64,000 bases of DNA, taken from positions 454,832 to 518,831 of the forward strand of contig NZ_FNHS01000002.1 of NCBI RefSeq assembly GCF_900103445.1, given 5' to 3'. Shown here piece after piece: positions 44,316 to 54,156 of the stretch; within the stretch, counting starts at the first letter, position 1, and every line of letters begins with the position of its first letter. The stretch is from Methylobacterium phyllostachyos (lineage in GTDB: Bacteria > Pseudomonadota > Alphaproteobacteria > Rhizobiales > Beijerinckiaceae). The notes beneath the pieces were generated by a model, which made no database searches, was not told the origin of the DNA, and saw only the letters and a program-made list of their open reading frames with translations. The position numbers were made by a program, and so were the translations under genes.

Positions 44316-47300
44316 ATGAACGCCATCCTGATCAAGCTGTTCGCGACCGCCCTGACGCTGAGCCAGGTCACCACCCGGCCGGACGCGGTGCGGACCCGAT
44401 TCGATCCGGCCACAGACGGGCCTGAGGTGGTGCGCCTGCTGCGCGACGGCTGCGCGCACATGCGCAAGAGCTTCGACATCGAGGACATCAATCTCGACGA
44501 CCTGATCTCCACCGCCATGGAGGATCCGTCGAGCGTCGCCGGGCCAGGCGCGCCCAAGATTCTGCACGGGCTCGACATCAACGAGCTGAACGTCAGCTAC
44601 AAGCAATTCTGCAAGGGCGAGAACCCGCCGAACTCCCCCTTCGATGCGAAGGCGGTGATCGAGTTCTACGACAACGCCACCAAGGATCTTCCGAGCGCCG
44701 AGGCTCTGCGCGACAAGGCCCTGCCGGGCATGACCCGAATCCTCGACGGCGCCGGCAAACCCTTCGCGGAGGCCTCCGAGCCCAACGGCCGGCGCATCGT
44801 CGTACCGATCTCGGCGGTCCCGCCGCTCGTGCAGAAGGCGTTCATTGCCGCCGAAGACAAGCGGTTCGAAAGCCATCACGGCATCGACGAGCGCGGCGTG
44901 ATCCGCGCCTTCATCGGCAATCTCGCCTCGCCGGGTCGGCCGGCGGGCGGATCGACCATCACCCAGCAGGTGGTCAAGAACCTGTCGGTCGGGGATGATG
45001 TCACGTACGAGCGCAAGATCCGCGAGATGATCGTGGCTTCGCGGCTGGAGCGAATCCTCACCAAGCCGCAGATCCTCGGTCTCTACCTCAACGGCATCTA
45101 TCTCGGCCGTGGCGCCTACGGCATCGAGATGGCCTCCGAGAGCTATTTCGGGAAGCCGGTCGGCCAGCTCAGCTTGCCGGAGGCGGCTTTGCTGGCCGGC
45201 ATGCCCAAGGGGCCGAACTTCTACAGCCCGGACAAATACCCGGACCGGGCGCGGGAGCGCCGCGCCTACGTGCTCTCCCGCCTGAAGGACGAGGGCACGA
45301 TCACGGAAGCCGAGATGAATGCCGCGATCAAGGCCGATCTCGGCCTGAAGCCGATCGAGGTCTCGCGGCGCGATTCCGGTTTCTATGTGGTCGATTTCCT
45401 CAACCGGGAGGCGCGCACCTTCGCGGGCGTCGATTCGCTCACCGCTGGTTCGCTCACGGTGCGCTCGACGATCAATGCCGGCCTGCAACGGGCGGTCGAG
45501 GAGGCCTTGCAGGACGGGCTCGCCGCTTACGAGCGCGGCACCGGGCGCCAGACATTCACAGGGCCGGAACTCAACCTCGCCGACAGCGTCCGCCGCATCC
45601 AGGCCGCGACGCCGGCGCCGGAGGGCTCACCCCAGGCGGCCCCGGCCGTCACCGGCGCCCGGGCGGATGCGATCAAGCCGGATGCCCGGATGCTCCGGGC
45701 CGAGAAAGCCGTCGCGACGCCTGCGCGGAAACCAGCTTGGCTGCTGGCACTGGAGAGTGCCCGGCCGGTCCTCTACGATGTCCGCTGGCCGATGGCGATC
45801 GTGCTGGAAACAGGCCGGAGCGGCATCAAGGTCGGCCTTGCGGATGGCCGCACAGCTTCCCTCGATGCGGGTATAGCCCGCGGCAAGCTGCAACTCTACG
45901 ACGTGGTGCGGGTGAAGCTCACGCAGGGCAAGGGCGGCCCACGCGCCCAGATCCGCGTGCGTCCGACCGTTCAGGGTGCTGCCCTGGTCATGGACAATCA
46001 GACCGGCCGCATCCTGGCGATGTCCGGCGGCTTCTCCTATCCGCTGAGCCAGCTCAACCGCGTCACGCAGACGGTGCGCCAACCGGGCTCGACCCTGAAG
46101 CCGCTGACCTACCTCGCAGCCCTCAATGCGGGGTTGCAGCCCAACACCCTCGTGATGGATTCCGCCGTCACCCTGCCGCCGATCAACGGGACCGGGGATT
46201 CCTGGTCGCCGAAGAACTACGAGGGTGGCGGCTCCGGCCCCACGACGCTCCGGCGCGGCCTCGAATTCTCGAAGAACCTCGTGACCGCCCGCCTGCTCCA
46301 GGGGGGGATCGCCCCGAAGGCCCCGGCGAGCCTGAAGCGCGTCTGCGACATCGCCCTCGAAGCGCAGATCTACGCCGAATGCGAGCCTTACTACCCGTTC
46401 GTCCTCGGGGCCCAGCCGGTGCGCATGCTCGACCTCGCGGCGTTCTACGCGGCGGTGGCCAACGAGGGCGCCCGGCCTGCGCCCTACGCGCTCGAATCGG
46501 TCGAGCGGGACGGCAAGGCGCTCTACACGCACGCGCCCCGGGAACCGGTCCGCATCGGATCGGCCGACCGGGTGGCGTTCTATCAGCTCAAGACCATGCT
46601 CCAGGGCGTGACCCAGCACGGCACCGCGGCGGCGCTGTCGAAGGTCTCGGCCTACGTGGCCGGCAAGACCGGCACCTCGGAGAACGAGAACGACGCGTGG
46701 TTCGCGGGCTTCACCAACGAGATCACGGTTGTGGTCTGGGTCGGCTACGACAACGCCGACGGTAGCCGGAAGACCCTCGGGCGCGGCCAGACCGGCGGCC
46801 ACGTCTCGGTCCCGATCGCCTCGGCGATCCTGCAGGCGGCCTGGGCCAACGGCGTGCCGAAGACGCCCCTCCGGGGGCCCTCCCCCGAGGCCCGACCCTT
46901 CATCGCCGACCTCGCCATCGATCCGCGCAGCGGCGTCCGGGTCGCAGGCGGCGGCTTCATCGAGCATTTCCGCACCAGCGGCGACGGCAAGATGGCCGAC
47001 ACGCAGTACCGCCTCGTGCCCCGCGAAACGCTTTACGCCATGCGGCCGGATGCGGAGGACGGCGATCTCGGCGGTGCCGAGGACGGCGCGAGCGTCGCGG
47101 GCGACTATGCCGGCGCCATGACCGGCGAACGTCCGCCCGAGGACCTGCTCGATCCGTTCAATGATCGCCCGCCGCCGCGCAGCCGCCGTGCGCAGGGCGA
47201 TCTGGATCCCGGCGGTCAGGACCCCTACAGGCCTTGGCCGGGCCAGGCCGCGCGCTCGCCGTTCGGGGATGACGGTGCACGCAGGCCGCGCCGCCGCGAT

Positions 47301-47336
47301 CCGGACTACCTGTTCGGCGAAGATTCCGGCTTCTGA
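44316..47336 (+). CDS. Class A penicillin-binding protein (transglycosylase/transpeptidase)
   Basis: The 1006-residue cell wall synthase has a short N-terminal hydrophobic segment (ILIKLFATALTLS) and an unusual N-terminal domain to about 165. A GT51 transglycosylase follows with catalytic Glu in FIAAEDKRFE (E180), GGSTITQQVVKN and ILGLYLNGIYLGRGAYG. The transpeptidase has SxxK in PGSTLKPL (S592, K595) and AGKTGTSEN (K784). A Pro/Arg-rich tail of about 110 residues follows. It is longer than E. coli PBP1a (850) because of the two end regions. A secreted-protein gene follows 16 nt later. Confidence 0.92.
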   Translation: MNAILIKLFATALTLSQVTTRPDAVRTRFDPATDGPEVVRLLRDGCAHMRKSFDIEDINLDDLISTAMEDPSSVAGPGAPKILHGLDINELNVSYKQFCKGENPPNSPFDAKAVIEFYDNATKDLPSAEALRDKALPGMTRILDGAGKPFAEASEPNGRRIVVPISAVPPLVQKAFIAAEDKRFESHHGIDERGVIRAFIGNLASPGRPAGGSTITQQVVKNLSVGDDVTYERKIREMIVASRLERILTKPQILGLYLNGIYLGRGAYGIEMASESYFGKPVGQLSLPEAALLAGMPKGPNFYSPDKYPDRARERRAYVLSRLKDEGTITEAEMNAAIKADLGLKPIEVSRRDSGFYVVDFLNREARTFAGVDSLTAGSLTVRSTINAGLQRAVEEALQDGLAAYERGTGRQTFTGPELNLADSVRRIQAATPAPEGSPQAAPAVTGARADAIKPDARMLRAEKAVATPARKPAWLLALESARPVLYDVRWPMAIVLETGRSGIKVGLADGRTASLDAGIARGKLQLYDVVRVKLTQGKGGPRAQIRVRPTVQGAALVMDNQTGRILAMSGGFSYPLSQLNRVTQTVRQPGSTLKPLTYLAALNAGLQPNTLVMDSAVTLPPINGTGDSWSPKNYEGGGSGPTTLRRGLEFSKNLVTARLLQGGIAPKAPASLKRVCDIALEAQIYAECEPYYPFVLGAQPVRMLDLAAFYAAVANEGARPAPYALESVERDGKALYTHAPREPVRIGSADRVAFYQLKTMLQGVTQHGTAAALSKVSAYVAGKTGTSENENDAWFAGFTNEITVVVWVGYDNADGSRKTLGRGQTGGHVSVPIASAILQAAWANGVPKTPLRGPSPEARPFIADLAIDPRSGVRVAGGGFIEHFRTSGDGKMADTQYRLVPRETLYAMRPDAEDGDLGGAEDGASVAGDYAGAMTGERPPEDLLDPFNDRPPPRSRRAQGDLDPGGQDPYRPWPGQAARSPFGDDGARRPRRRDPDYLFGEDSGF

Positions 47337-47352
47337 CCGCCCTCCCCGAGAG

Positions 47353-48432
47353 ATGAGACTCCCGTTGCGACCGCAGCTTCCTGCCGCCCTCGTTCCTGCT
47401 GCCTTGGCGTTCGCGCTGACGGCTGCAATCCCGGCCCGCGCGCAGACGCCCGCCGCCAATACCGCCCCGCCGCCGGCCACCGAGCGGATCAAGGAGGTAC
47501 CCTCCGTGGCGGCGGTCGATCCGACGACGATCAAGCCGGGCCAGATCCTGTTCACCGACCATCGCGACAAGCCGTCGACACCGGAAAACGGGCTGATCCC
47601 GTATCTCGACTGGCAGAAGACTCGTCCGGCTGAGGCGGCAGTGCTCGCGCCCTATCCGGGCTATAAGGAGCCGGACTACACCGTCACGGTGAACGGCGTG
47701 ACCAAGCCGCGGCACGAGACGCTCAAGATCTACGTGGCCGAGGGGCGCTTCGTGATCCCGCGTCCGCCCGAATCGATCGACGCGGCGTCCTTCGCCAACC
47801 TCGCCTTCGTCCAGAAGATGGATCCAGCGATCAAGCACCGCGCCCTCTCGGTCGCCGACGTGACGCCGAACAAGGATCCGGCGGCGGCCTTCGCCAAGCG
47901 GCCCGACCGGCCGTGGTGCCAGGGCGCCGGCGCCTGCATCGAATCCCGCTACGATCTGGAGGGCAAACTGCCGCTCGGCGTGAAGCTCGCCAACAAGCTG
48001 GAGGATGGTTCGGCCAAGAAGATCGCCGAATACGTCTCGTTCCAGAGCGAGCTGCGCGTGCTCGGGCCCGACCAGGACGGTCCGCTGCGGGCACTGACCA
48101 AGATCGACACGCCCGTCACCGGCGGGCTGGAGCAGACGATCTTCTGGGTCAACCAGATCCTGCGCTTCGGCAAGTTCCTGGCGGTGTTCCAGCCGATGCC
48201 GAACGACCCGGGTAGGACTGTCGTCACCGCCTACATGGCGCTCGCCATCAAGGGCGACGTGCTCGATCGGAAAGCCGAGTATGCGCGCGTGCCGGTCCTG
48301 AAGAACCTGCTGCCCGCGCAGGTGCTGATGGGCAATTCGAGTTTCAACACCGGCACCTCGATCAGCGCCGGCCTGCCGGTCTACGCCCGCAACCGCATCA
48401 CCACGTTCGCGGACGCGCTGGCCAAGCGCTGA
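47353..48432 (+). CDS. Conserved secreted protein
   Basis: The 359-residue product has a signal peptide (AALVPAALAFALTAAIPARA-Q). The mature protein has no recognised catalytic motif (KPGQILFTDHRDKPSTPENG, WCQGAGACIESRYDLEGKLP, TPVTGGLEQTIFWVNQILRF). Its two cysteines, six residues apart, probably form a disulfide. It lies 16 nt after the penicillin-binding protein gene and is probably co-transcribed, suggesting an envelope role. Confidence 0.7.
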   Translation: MRLPLRPQLPAALVPAALAFALTAAIPARAQTPAANTAPPPATERIKEVPSVAAVDPTTIKPGQILFTDHRDKPSTPENGLIPYLDWQKTRPAEAAVLAPYPGYKEPDYTVTVNGVTKPRHETLKIYVAEGRFVIPRPPESIDAASFANLAFVQKMDPAIKHRALSVADVTPNKDPAAAFAKRPDRPWCQGAGACIESRYDLEGKLPLGVKLANKLEDGSAKKIAEYVSFQSELRVLGPDQDGPLRALTKIDTPVTGGLEQTIFWVNQILRFGKFLAVFQPMPNDPGRTVVTAYMALAIKGDVLDRKAEYARVPVLKNLLPAQVLMGNSSFNTGTSISAGLPVYARNRITTFADALAKR

Positions 48433-48436
48433 GCGC

Positions 48437-48652
48437 TTACATGCCGCGATTGCCGATCGTCGGCAGGGTCGGCTGCGTGTAGGCCCGGTTCACGTCCCGC
48501 CGGGTCTGCGTGCCGTTGGTGTTGCTGGAGGCGCGGTAGTTATCGAGGTTGAAGCTCTCGGCAAGGCCGCTGCGGGAATCGGGCCCTTCGGTGGCGCAGG
48601 CGCACAGGCCGCCGACCGTCAGCACGGCGATCGCGAACAGAGTTACACGCAT
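48437..48652 (-). CDS. Small lipoprotein
   Basis: The 71-residue product has a lipoprotein signal (MRVTLFAIAVLTVGGLCAC) with Cys at the expected lipobox position. The mature part is short and polar (NLDNYRASSNTNGTQTRRD). It is expected to be an inner- or outer-membrane-anchored peptide. It converges with the secreted-protein gene with a 4-nt gap. No family is recognised. Confidence 0.65.
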   Translation of the reverse strand: MRVTLFAIAVLTVGGLCACATEGPDSRSGLAESFNLDNYRASSNTNGTQTRRDVNRAYTQPTLPTIGNRGM

Positions 48653-48920
48653 GATGGATCCTGACGGGCGCCGGATCGGCGGTTGATGGGTTCTCGCGCG
48701 GACGGGACCGGACGCGGGGCGAGCGGGGCATGGTCAGGGCGGAACAGGATCCGTCAAGATCCGCCGCGACCTGTAAACCGGATCCGCCGCCTCCGATGCG
48801 CATCGGCCACGGAAAATCCACCACAGCCCGGCTTTCCGGCGGAGAATCGACGCCAATCGTGTTGAGCGGCGCCCCAACCCTCTGGCGAATCCGGGTCCTT
48901 TCGGGCGACAACCCTCGGCG

Positions 48921-49169
48921 ATGACCAATGTCTTGCCCTTCCGTCCGCGCCCGTCGGTCCCGCGCCTCGCCCGCTGCGAAGTCGTGACGGTGGCCGGTGA
49001 CCTCCTCACCCTGCTGGAGCAGCTCGAGGATGTGAGCGCGCGCGCCGCCGCGATGGGACGTCCGGCCCGCGAGGTCGAACAGACGGTCCAGCACCTGCTC
49101 GATGCCGTCAGCGCCGTCGAGCGTGCCCTCGATTGCATCGGTGAGGGTGAGCAGTCTGCCCCAGCCTGA
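48921..49169 (+). CDS. Small hypothetical helical protein
   Basis: The 82-residue product starts MTNVLPFRPRPSVPR, a start seen in many short alphaproteobacterial proteins. It then forms two helices (LLTLLEQLEDVSARAAAMG and VEQTVQHLLDAVSAVERALD). It is cytoplasmic. No function is assigned. Confidence 0.6.
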   Translation: MTNVLPFRPRPSVPRLARCEVVTVAGDLLTLLEQLEDVSARAAAMGRPAREVEQTVQHLLDAVSAVERALDCIGEGEQSAPA

Positions 49170-49356
49170 CGAACGCGTCGATCTCGCCCACAGGATTGAT
49201 GTCGCCTAGGCTATCTTGCTGCCCGCGGCGGCTCTACTGCACATCCAATCTGTTTTCGGTTCTGGCTCTGCACAGCGATACGCTGGGGGAACCGGCCCGC
49301 ACAGCTTGCAGTTGAAGATCGGATGCTCGTGTCGGGCGTCGTTTCCGGGGGACGCC

Positions 49357-49983
49357 ATGGGTCTTCACACGGGCCGCACGCTGCTGGTCGTCGCCGCCGC
49401 AGGTTTTGTCTTCGGGACGGTGTCCCGCGTCGATGCGGCCGAGTTGGGCTTCCTCGAGATGCTGTTCGGCGCACGTCCCGCGCCCCAGCAGATGCAACCG
49501 CAACCCGCTCCGGCCTACGACGCGCCGTCCGCGCGTCACACGCCGCGCCTCGGGGCGGCGCGTCGGCGCTTCCAGACCCGCTATGCGGCCCTGCCGGTCA
49601 AGATCCGGGTGAAGGAGCGCGAGTTGTCCCCGCGTCAAACCCCGCTCGACATGACGGCCGGGGCGACCGCGGCGCTGATGAAGGACGAGACGCTGCAACC
49701 CGGCGATATCGTGGTGCTGAATACGGGTGCGAAGGTCTTCGCTGGCGATCCCGATAAACGTCATGCGCTCCGGGATTTCGAGCCGGTGCAGAGTTCCCGC
49801 TACGTCAGCAAGGGGACGCGCAAGGTCCTGGCCGGATTGTTCACCCCGGTCGGCGTACGGCCTGCCCAGGAAGCGCGACGCATGATGACCCGGGCCAAGG
49901 ATGCGGTCCCGTCGAACGTCACGCCGATCCCCGAGCAGAAGACGGCCATGCGGGTGATCAACCCGTGGCAGAGCGCTCAGTGA
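49357..49983 (+). CDS. Secreted hypothetical protein
   Basis: The 208-residue product has a signal peptide (TLLVVAAAGFVFGTVSRVDA). The mature part begins AELGFLEMLFGARPAP, then a Pro/Gln linker and a conserved part (KIRVKERELSPRQTPLDMTA, LQPGDIVVLNTGAKVFAGD). The GDIVVL region resembles small secreted proteins beside alphaproteobacterial exopolysaccharide genes. GGGGGA precedes the ATG at 49357. It converges with the Wza-like gene 9 nt away. Confidence 0.65.
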   Translation: MGLHTGRTLLVVAAAGFVFGTVSRVDAAELGFLEMLFGARPAPQQMQPQPAPAYDAPSARHTPRLGAARRRFQTRYAALPVKIRVKERELSPRQTPLDMTAGATAALMKDETLQPGDIVVLNTGAKVFAGDPDKRHALRDFEPVQSSRYVSKGTRKVLAGLFTPVGVRPAQEARRMMTRAKDAVPSNVTPIPEQKTAMRVINPWQSAQ

Positions 49984-49992
49984 GGCGACGGC

Positions 49993-50574
49993 TTAGAAGA
50001 ACCGCTCCTTAACCACGATCGTGTCGCCGGGCCGGACCGAGTAGGTCATCGGCACGATACCGGAGACGAGTTTGCCGCCGCCCGTATCGCGGGTGAGGAC
50101 TGCGTAATCCCGGGCGGCACGCGGTCCGAAGCCTGCCGCGATCGCGACCGCGGTCTCGACCGTCATGCCGTTCACGAAGGGATACTGACCGGAGGTCGTG
50201 ACCTCGCCGAGGATGTAGAACGGTCGGTACGCGTCCACTTCGACCGTCACGTGCGGCTCGCGGACGAAGCCAGAGGCGAGCTTGGCCTCGATCGACCGCG
50301 CCGCCTGGCCGGTCGTTTGGCCGCCGACCTGCACGACGCCGATCAGCGGCATCGCGATCCGTCCGGCCCCATCGACCGCGTATATGTTCGACAGGTTGTC
50401 CTGACCGAATACGATCACCCGCAGCTTGTCACCTGCCGCGAGGGTGTAGCGCGCGGCGATCGAACCGGTGCCGGTGGCGTCGAGCTGGTCGGTCCGGAAG
50501 GTCGGACGCAGGCAGCCGCCGAGCGCGAGGGTGGTGCCGAGGGAGAGCAGAAGAGCGCGCCGGTTCATCACCAT
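49993..50574 (-). CDS. Polysaccharide export lipoprotein (Wza-like, short)
   Basis: The 193-residue product has a lipoprotein signal (RRALLLSLGTTLALGGC). A Poly_export domain (YTLAAGDKLRVIVFGQDNLSNIYAVD...GRIAMPLIGVVQVGG) and one SLBB domain (RPFYILGEVTTSGQYPFVNG) follow. It is the outer-membrane or periplasmic component that exports exopolysaccharide. It is much shorter than Wza (379), with one SLBB domain and no C-terminal helix, as in rhizobial ExoF-like proteins. It is divergent from the Wzz-type gene at 50761, its likely partner. Confidence 0.85.
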   Translation of the reverse strand: MVMNRRALLLSLGTTLALGGCLRPTFRTDQLDATGTGSIAARYTLAAGDKLRVIVFGQDNLSNIYAVDGAGRIAMPLIGVVQVGGQTTGQAARSIEAKLASGFVREPHVTVEVDAYRPFYILGEVTTSGQYPFVNGMTVETAVAIAAGFGPRAARDYAVLTRDTGGGKLVSGIVPMTYSVRPGDTIVVKERFF

Positions 50575-50760
50575 CGCCGTCATGGATGAGGTTGCAGCTT
50601 GGGTTAGGCTGTTAAGGTTAACGAAGTCTGATCGAGATCAGCTGGCCAGCGGTTAGGCCAGCAACCTTTCGCTTTAACTCTTGAGCAACCTTAATATCCG
50701 CTAATAGCTGCCGGGCGGCTCTACGTGCTGCCGGTCTGCCCCCGCGCCCAGAGCGTCCGC

Positions 50761-52968
50761 ATGTCCCGTATTCGTCAACGCTCGATCGAAGCCCTGCCCG
50801 GGACGGTGCCCGGCGCTCAGGAGGGCCTCGGCCTCGCTGAGGTGCCGCGCCTCCTGCGGCGCTCCCTCGGCTGGATCGTCGGGCCGACGCTGGTCGTCGC
50901 CCTCGGAGCGACCGTTTTCGTGAACGTGGTGAGCCCGCGCTATACCGGCGAAGCGAAGCTGCTCCTGGAAAGCCGGGACCCGGCCTTCGCCCGGACCGCG
51001 CAGGACCGCGGCGAGCAGCTCGCGCCGATCGACGAGCAGGCGGTGGCGAGCCAGGTGCAGGTCGTCATGTCGCGTGATCTCGCGCGCGAGGCGATCCGGC
51101 GCCTGAAACTCGTCGGCAACGCGGAATTCGATCCCGGCGCCGGCAGCATCGGCCCGGTCCAGCGGCTGCTCATGATGCTCGGCATCGGCGCCAACCCCCT
51201 CGACCGCCCGGCCGAGGATCGGGTGCTCGACGCCTATTTCGAGCATCTGCTGGTCTATCCAGCGGGCAAGTCGCGCATCCTGACGATCGAGTTCCGCGCC
51301 AAGGATGCGGCGCTCGCCGCCGAGGCCGCCAACACCATCGCGAAACTCTACATCGCCTCGCTGGAGGCCGATAAGGTCGATACGGCGCGCTACGCCTCCA
51401 CTTGGCTCGGCGGCAACATCGATGGGCTGCGCAAGCGCGTCGCCGAGGCCGAGGCGAAGGTCGAAGCCTTCCGGGCCAAGAACGGCTTGGTGAGCAGTTC
51501 CGGCGCCAGCGGCCGTCCGCTCAACGCCCAGCAACTCGGGGAACTCTCCAGCCAGCTTTCCGCCGCCCGGATCCTCAAGGCGGATCTCGTGGGCAAGGTG
51601 AAGGCCATCAAGGACCTGATCAAGGACGGGCGGGCCTTCGAGATCCCGGATGTCGCCAACAACGAGGTCGTCCGGCGCATCGTTGACAATCGCATCGCGG
51701 TGCGGGCGCAACTCGCCCTGGAATCCCGGACGCTCCTGCCGGCGCATCCGCGCATCAAGGAGCTGAAGGCGCAGCTCGAGGATCTCGACGCGCAGATCAA
51801 GACATCGGCCGAGCGCATCGTCCGCACGATGGACAACGACGCCAAGATCGCGGATGCCCGGGTCGAGAGCCTCCAAGCCGCGGTGGATGGGCAGCAGGAC
51901 GTCGTCGTCCGCGGCAATTCCAGCGAGATCCAGCTCCGCGCCCTGGAACGCGAAGCGAAGGCTCAGCGCGAGCAGCTCGAATCCTACCTGTCCCGTTATC
52001 GCGAGGCAGCAGCCCGCGACGGCGAGGCTGCGACCCCCGCCGATGCCCGCATCGTCTCCCGCGCTGTCACGCCGGAAGTACCGTCCTTCCCGAAGAAGCT
52101 GCCGATCGTCGCCTTTGCGACGCTGCTGACGCTGATGCTTGCGATCGGCGCGGTCATCGCCCGGGCGCTGCTGGCCGAATCGGCTCGGAACGCGGCGGTG
52201 CGAGACAATGCCTTCGAGGCGGCGCAGGACCGTCAGCGTCAGGAGCCGGTCCTGGAGCGGCCGCTCTTTGCTTTCCCGGAGGCCATGCCGCCAGCCGGCT
52301 GGACGCAGCCGACCGAGACCGCCACGGCCGTCGTGCCGCCCGCCCCGGCGCCCGCGCAAGCGGCCCAGGCCTTCGACCTCGCCCCGCTGATCGCGCGGAT
52401 CACCGCCGCCCCGCGGGCCTCCGACGCCCCGGCCGGCCGCCGGATTCTGATCGTGGAGACCGATGTGGCGAATGGCGTTCCGGGTTTGTCGTCCGCCCTC
52501 ACCCGCGCCCTCGGCGCCGCCGGAAGCCTCGTCTCGGTCTCGTTGAACGCCGGCCGCGCCGACGGCACGCTGGGGTTCACCGATCTGGTTGCCGGCGGGG
52601 CGGCCTTCCTCGACGTGATCCAGGCCGAACGCGGCAGCGCTCTGCATCGAATCGAAGCCGGACGCCGCGCCACAACGGTGCTGTTCGACGAGGAGGACGC
52701 GCTGACCCTGACCTTCGAGGCGATGGCAGAGGCCTACGACTGGGTCGTCTGCCACCTGCACGCCGCCGCGGGGGCCGTCGATCTCCTGGAACTCACGGCC
52801 GGCTACATGGATACGGTGATCATTGCGTCGAACGCGTCCGCCGAGGATCCTGCGCTCGCCGACCTCTACGCCGTCGTCCAGGAGGCGGGTGCCGGGCAGA
52901 TCGTGGTCGCGCAGGACAGCCCGGCCGGGAGCACCTTCGACGCGCAGCTTCGCCTGAACGCCGCGTGA
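50761..52968 (+). CDS. Wzz/GNVR polysaccharide chain-length protein with degenerate kinase domain
   Basis: The 735-residue inner-membrane protein has a Wzz domain (LRRSLGWIVGPTLVVALG membrane segment, then SPRYTGEAKLLLESRD) and a periplasmic coiled coil (about 200-430). A GNVR segment with PSFPKKLPIVAFATLLTLML re-enters the membrane. The C-terminal 190 residues have the fold outline of a BY-kinase (RRILIVETDV, WVVCHLHAAAGAVD, TVIIASNASAED). The P-loop is absent: ETDVANGVPGLSSAL replaces GxxxxGKS/T. It sets polymer length and couples to the Wza-like lipoprotein. Confidence 0.85.
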   Translation: MSRIRQRSIEALPGTVPGAQEGLGLAEVPRLLRRSLGWIVGPTLVVALGATVFVNVVSPRYTGEAKLLLESRDPAFARTAQDRGEQLAPIDEQAVASQVQVVMSRDLAREAIRRLKLVGNAEFDPGAGSIGPVQRLLMMLGIGANPLDRPAEDRVLDAYFEHLLVYPAGKSRILTIEFRAKDAALAAEAANTIAKLYIASLEADKVDTARYASTWLGGNIDGLRKRVAEAEAKVEAFRAKNGLVSSSGASGRPLNAQQLGELSSQLSAARILKADLVGKVKAIKDLIKDGRAFEIPDVANNEVVRRIVDNRIAVRAQLALESRTLLPAHPRIKELKAQLEDLDAQIKTSAERIVRTMDNDAKIADARVESLQAAVDGQQDVVVRGNSSEIQLRALEREAKAQREQLESYLSRYREAAARDGEAATPADARIVSRAVTPEVPSFPKKLPIVAFATLLTLMLAIGAVIARALLAESARNAAVRDNAFEAAQDRQRQEPVLERPLFAFPEAMPPAGWTQPTETATAVVPPAPAPAQAAQAFDLAPLIARITAAPRASDAPAGRRILIVETDVANGVPGLSSALTRALGAAGSLVSVSLNAGRADGTLGFTDLVAGGAAFLDVIQAERGSALHRIEAGRRATTVLFDEEDALTLTFEAMAEAYDWVVCHLHAAAGAVDLLELTAGYMDTVIIASNASAEDPALADLYAVVQEAGAGQIVVAQDSPAGSTFDAQLRLNAA

Positions 52969-52971
52969 CCG

Positions 52972-54156
52972 TCAGACCCCGCGCAGCTTCCGCAGCCGCT
53001 GGAGCGCCGCGAATAAGCGCGGGTCTCGCTTGATCCGCCGTTTGGTGCGCACGATACCCTGCCGGATCGCGCCGTAGGTTCGACCCGCCAGGGTGACCGG
53101 AATGATGGACTCGACGAGGCTGATGGTCTCGTCGCAGATGCTGGCCTTGTAGCGGGCCTCGCCGACCCCGAGGTCGAAGCCGAGCCTCCCACGTGCCGCC
53201 TGATCGCGCACCAGATGTTGCAGCAGCAGGTCGCCCGGGCTGTAGCGGGCGATCACGGGGTCAGGATCGAACGCGGTCATCATGCCGCTGTAGCGCTGTG
53301 CGCTGACCGCGCCGCCGAAGGTCGCCAACACCCGCCCGCTCCCGGCGAGGCAAAGGGCATGGATCTCTACGGCCGGGTTTTCACCGTCGGCGGCGGCCGT
53401 GAGGAAGTCGCGGATCGATGGATCGGCGTAAGGATCGGCGACGCCCATCCCGGCAAACCGCGCGGCCTTGTGCGCATAGAAGGCGGACAGGAAGCGAACT
53501 GCCTCCTCCGGCGTCTCGGCGCGACGGTAAGCGATCGGGCCATGCGCCTCGATCAGGCGCTTCTCCTTGGAACGCAACTTCTTGCGGGCGTCGGCGCTGA
53601 ACACGCGCCGGAGGGTCGTCTCCGGATCGGGGTCGAGGGTGAGCCCGTAAGCGTCGCTGGCCTCGGCCGCGCCACGGGCGGCGAGCGGATTCACGGATCC
53701 ATCCCAGATCCGGGGTTGATGGCGCAGCGCATAGGCGTCGATGTCGCTAGAACGCCCGGCGCGAATGAGCGCGCCGGCGATGTCGCGGGCCGGTATCGCT
53801 GCCGCGTCACGGCTGGCGAAGAGCGGCATGTGATAGTTCGCGTGGGTGTCGCCGACCGTCCGAGCGACGCGCAGGCCGTATTCCCGCTGCAGGGTCAGTG
53901 GCAGGAGGATTTGAGGTCGACCACCCCGGTCCCGGAGGATGGCGACCCGGCTGCTCTCCATCTGGCCGCTCGCGCGCAGGTAAGCGATGGTCCAGTCGTA
54001 GCGCTGATAGGGTGTCTGGAGGCTGGCCGGATCGGCCTCCATCCGGCGCCACAGGACCTCGGCTGCCGTCGGATCCCGGACGATCTCCGCGTCGAGCATG
54101 GTTTCCGTCGGCGCATCGACCCGATCCATACCCGCTGCCTGTATGCCGAGCGCCAT
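52972..54156 (-). CDS. GNAT-fold acetyltransferase, CelD/BcsL type
   Basis: The 394-residue protein fits the CelD-type (Acetyltransf_6) family of exopolysaccharide and cellulose clusters. It shows QTPYQRYDWTIAYLRASGQM, ILLPLTLQREYGLRVARTVG, LRSKEKRLIEAHGPIAYRRA, GRVLATFGGAVSAQRYSGMM and SPGDLLLQHLVRDQAARGRL. Members acylate sugars or peptides using acyl-CoA or aminoacyl-tRNA-like donors. It converges with the Wzz-type gene with a 3-nt gap. The start may be 54156 (ATG) or the internal ATG at residue 10. Confidence 0.8.
   Translation of the reverse strand: MALGIQAAGMDRVDAPTETMLDAEIVRDPTAAEVLWRRMEADPASLQTPYQRYDWTIAYLRASGQMESSRVAILRDRGGRPQILLPLTLQREYGLRVARTVGDTHANYHMPLFASRDAAAIPARDIAGALIRAGRSSDIDAYALRHQPRIWDGSVNPLAARGAAEASDAYGLTLDPDPETTLRRVFSADARKKLRSKEKRLIEAHGPIAYRRAETPEEAVRFLSAFYAHKAARFAGMGVADPYADPSIRDFLTAAADGENPAVEIHALCLAGSGRVLATFGGAVSAQRYSGMMTAFDPDPVIARYSPGDLLLQHLVRDQAARGRLGFDLGVGEARYKASICDETISLVESIIPVTLAGRTYGAIRQGIVRTKRRIKRDPRLFAALQRLRKLRGV

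Noticed and set aside
45627..47570. 647-codon minus-strand frame over the penicillin-binding protein gene
   Set aside because: It is antisense to the transpeptidase domain and lacks any recognisable motif.
48424..48438. AAGCGC-TGA-GCGCTT repeat at the convergent stops as a terminator
   Set aside because: The stem is only 6 bp, overlaps the stop codon and lacks a T run. It may be chance.
50701..52761. 686-codon open frame antisense to the Wzz-type gene
   Set aside because: Composition is an antisense mirror of a GC-rich gene, with no family motif or ribosome binding site. The plus-strand gene has clear domains.
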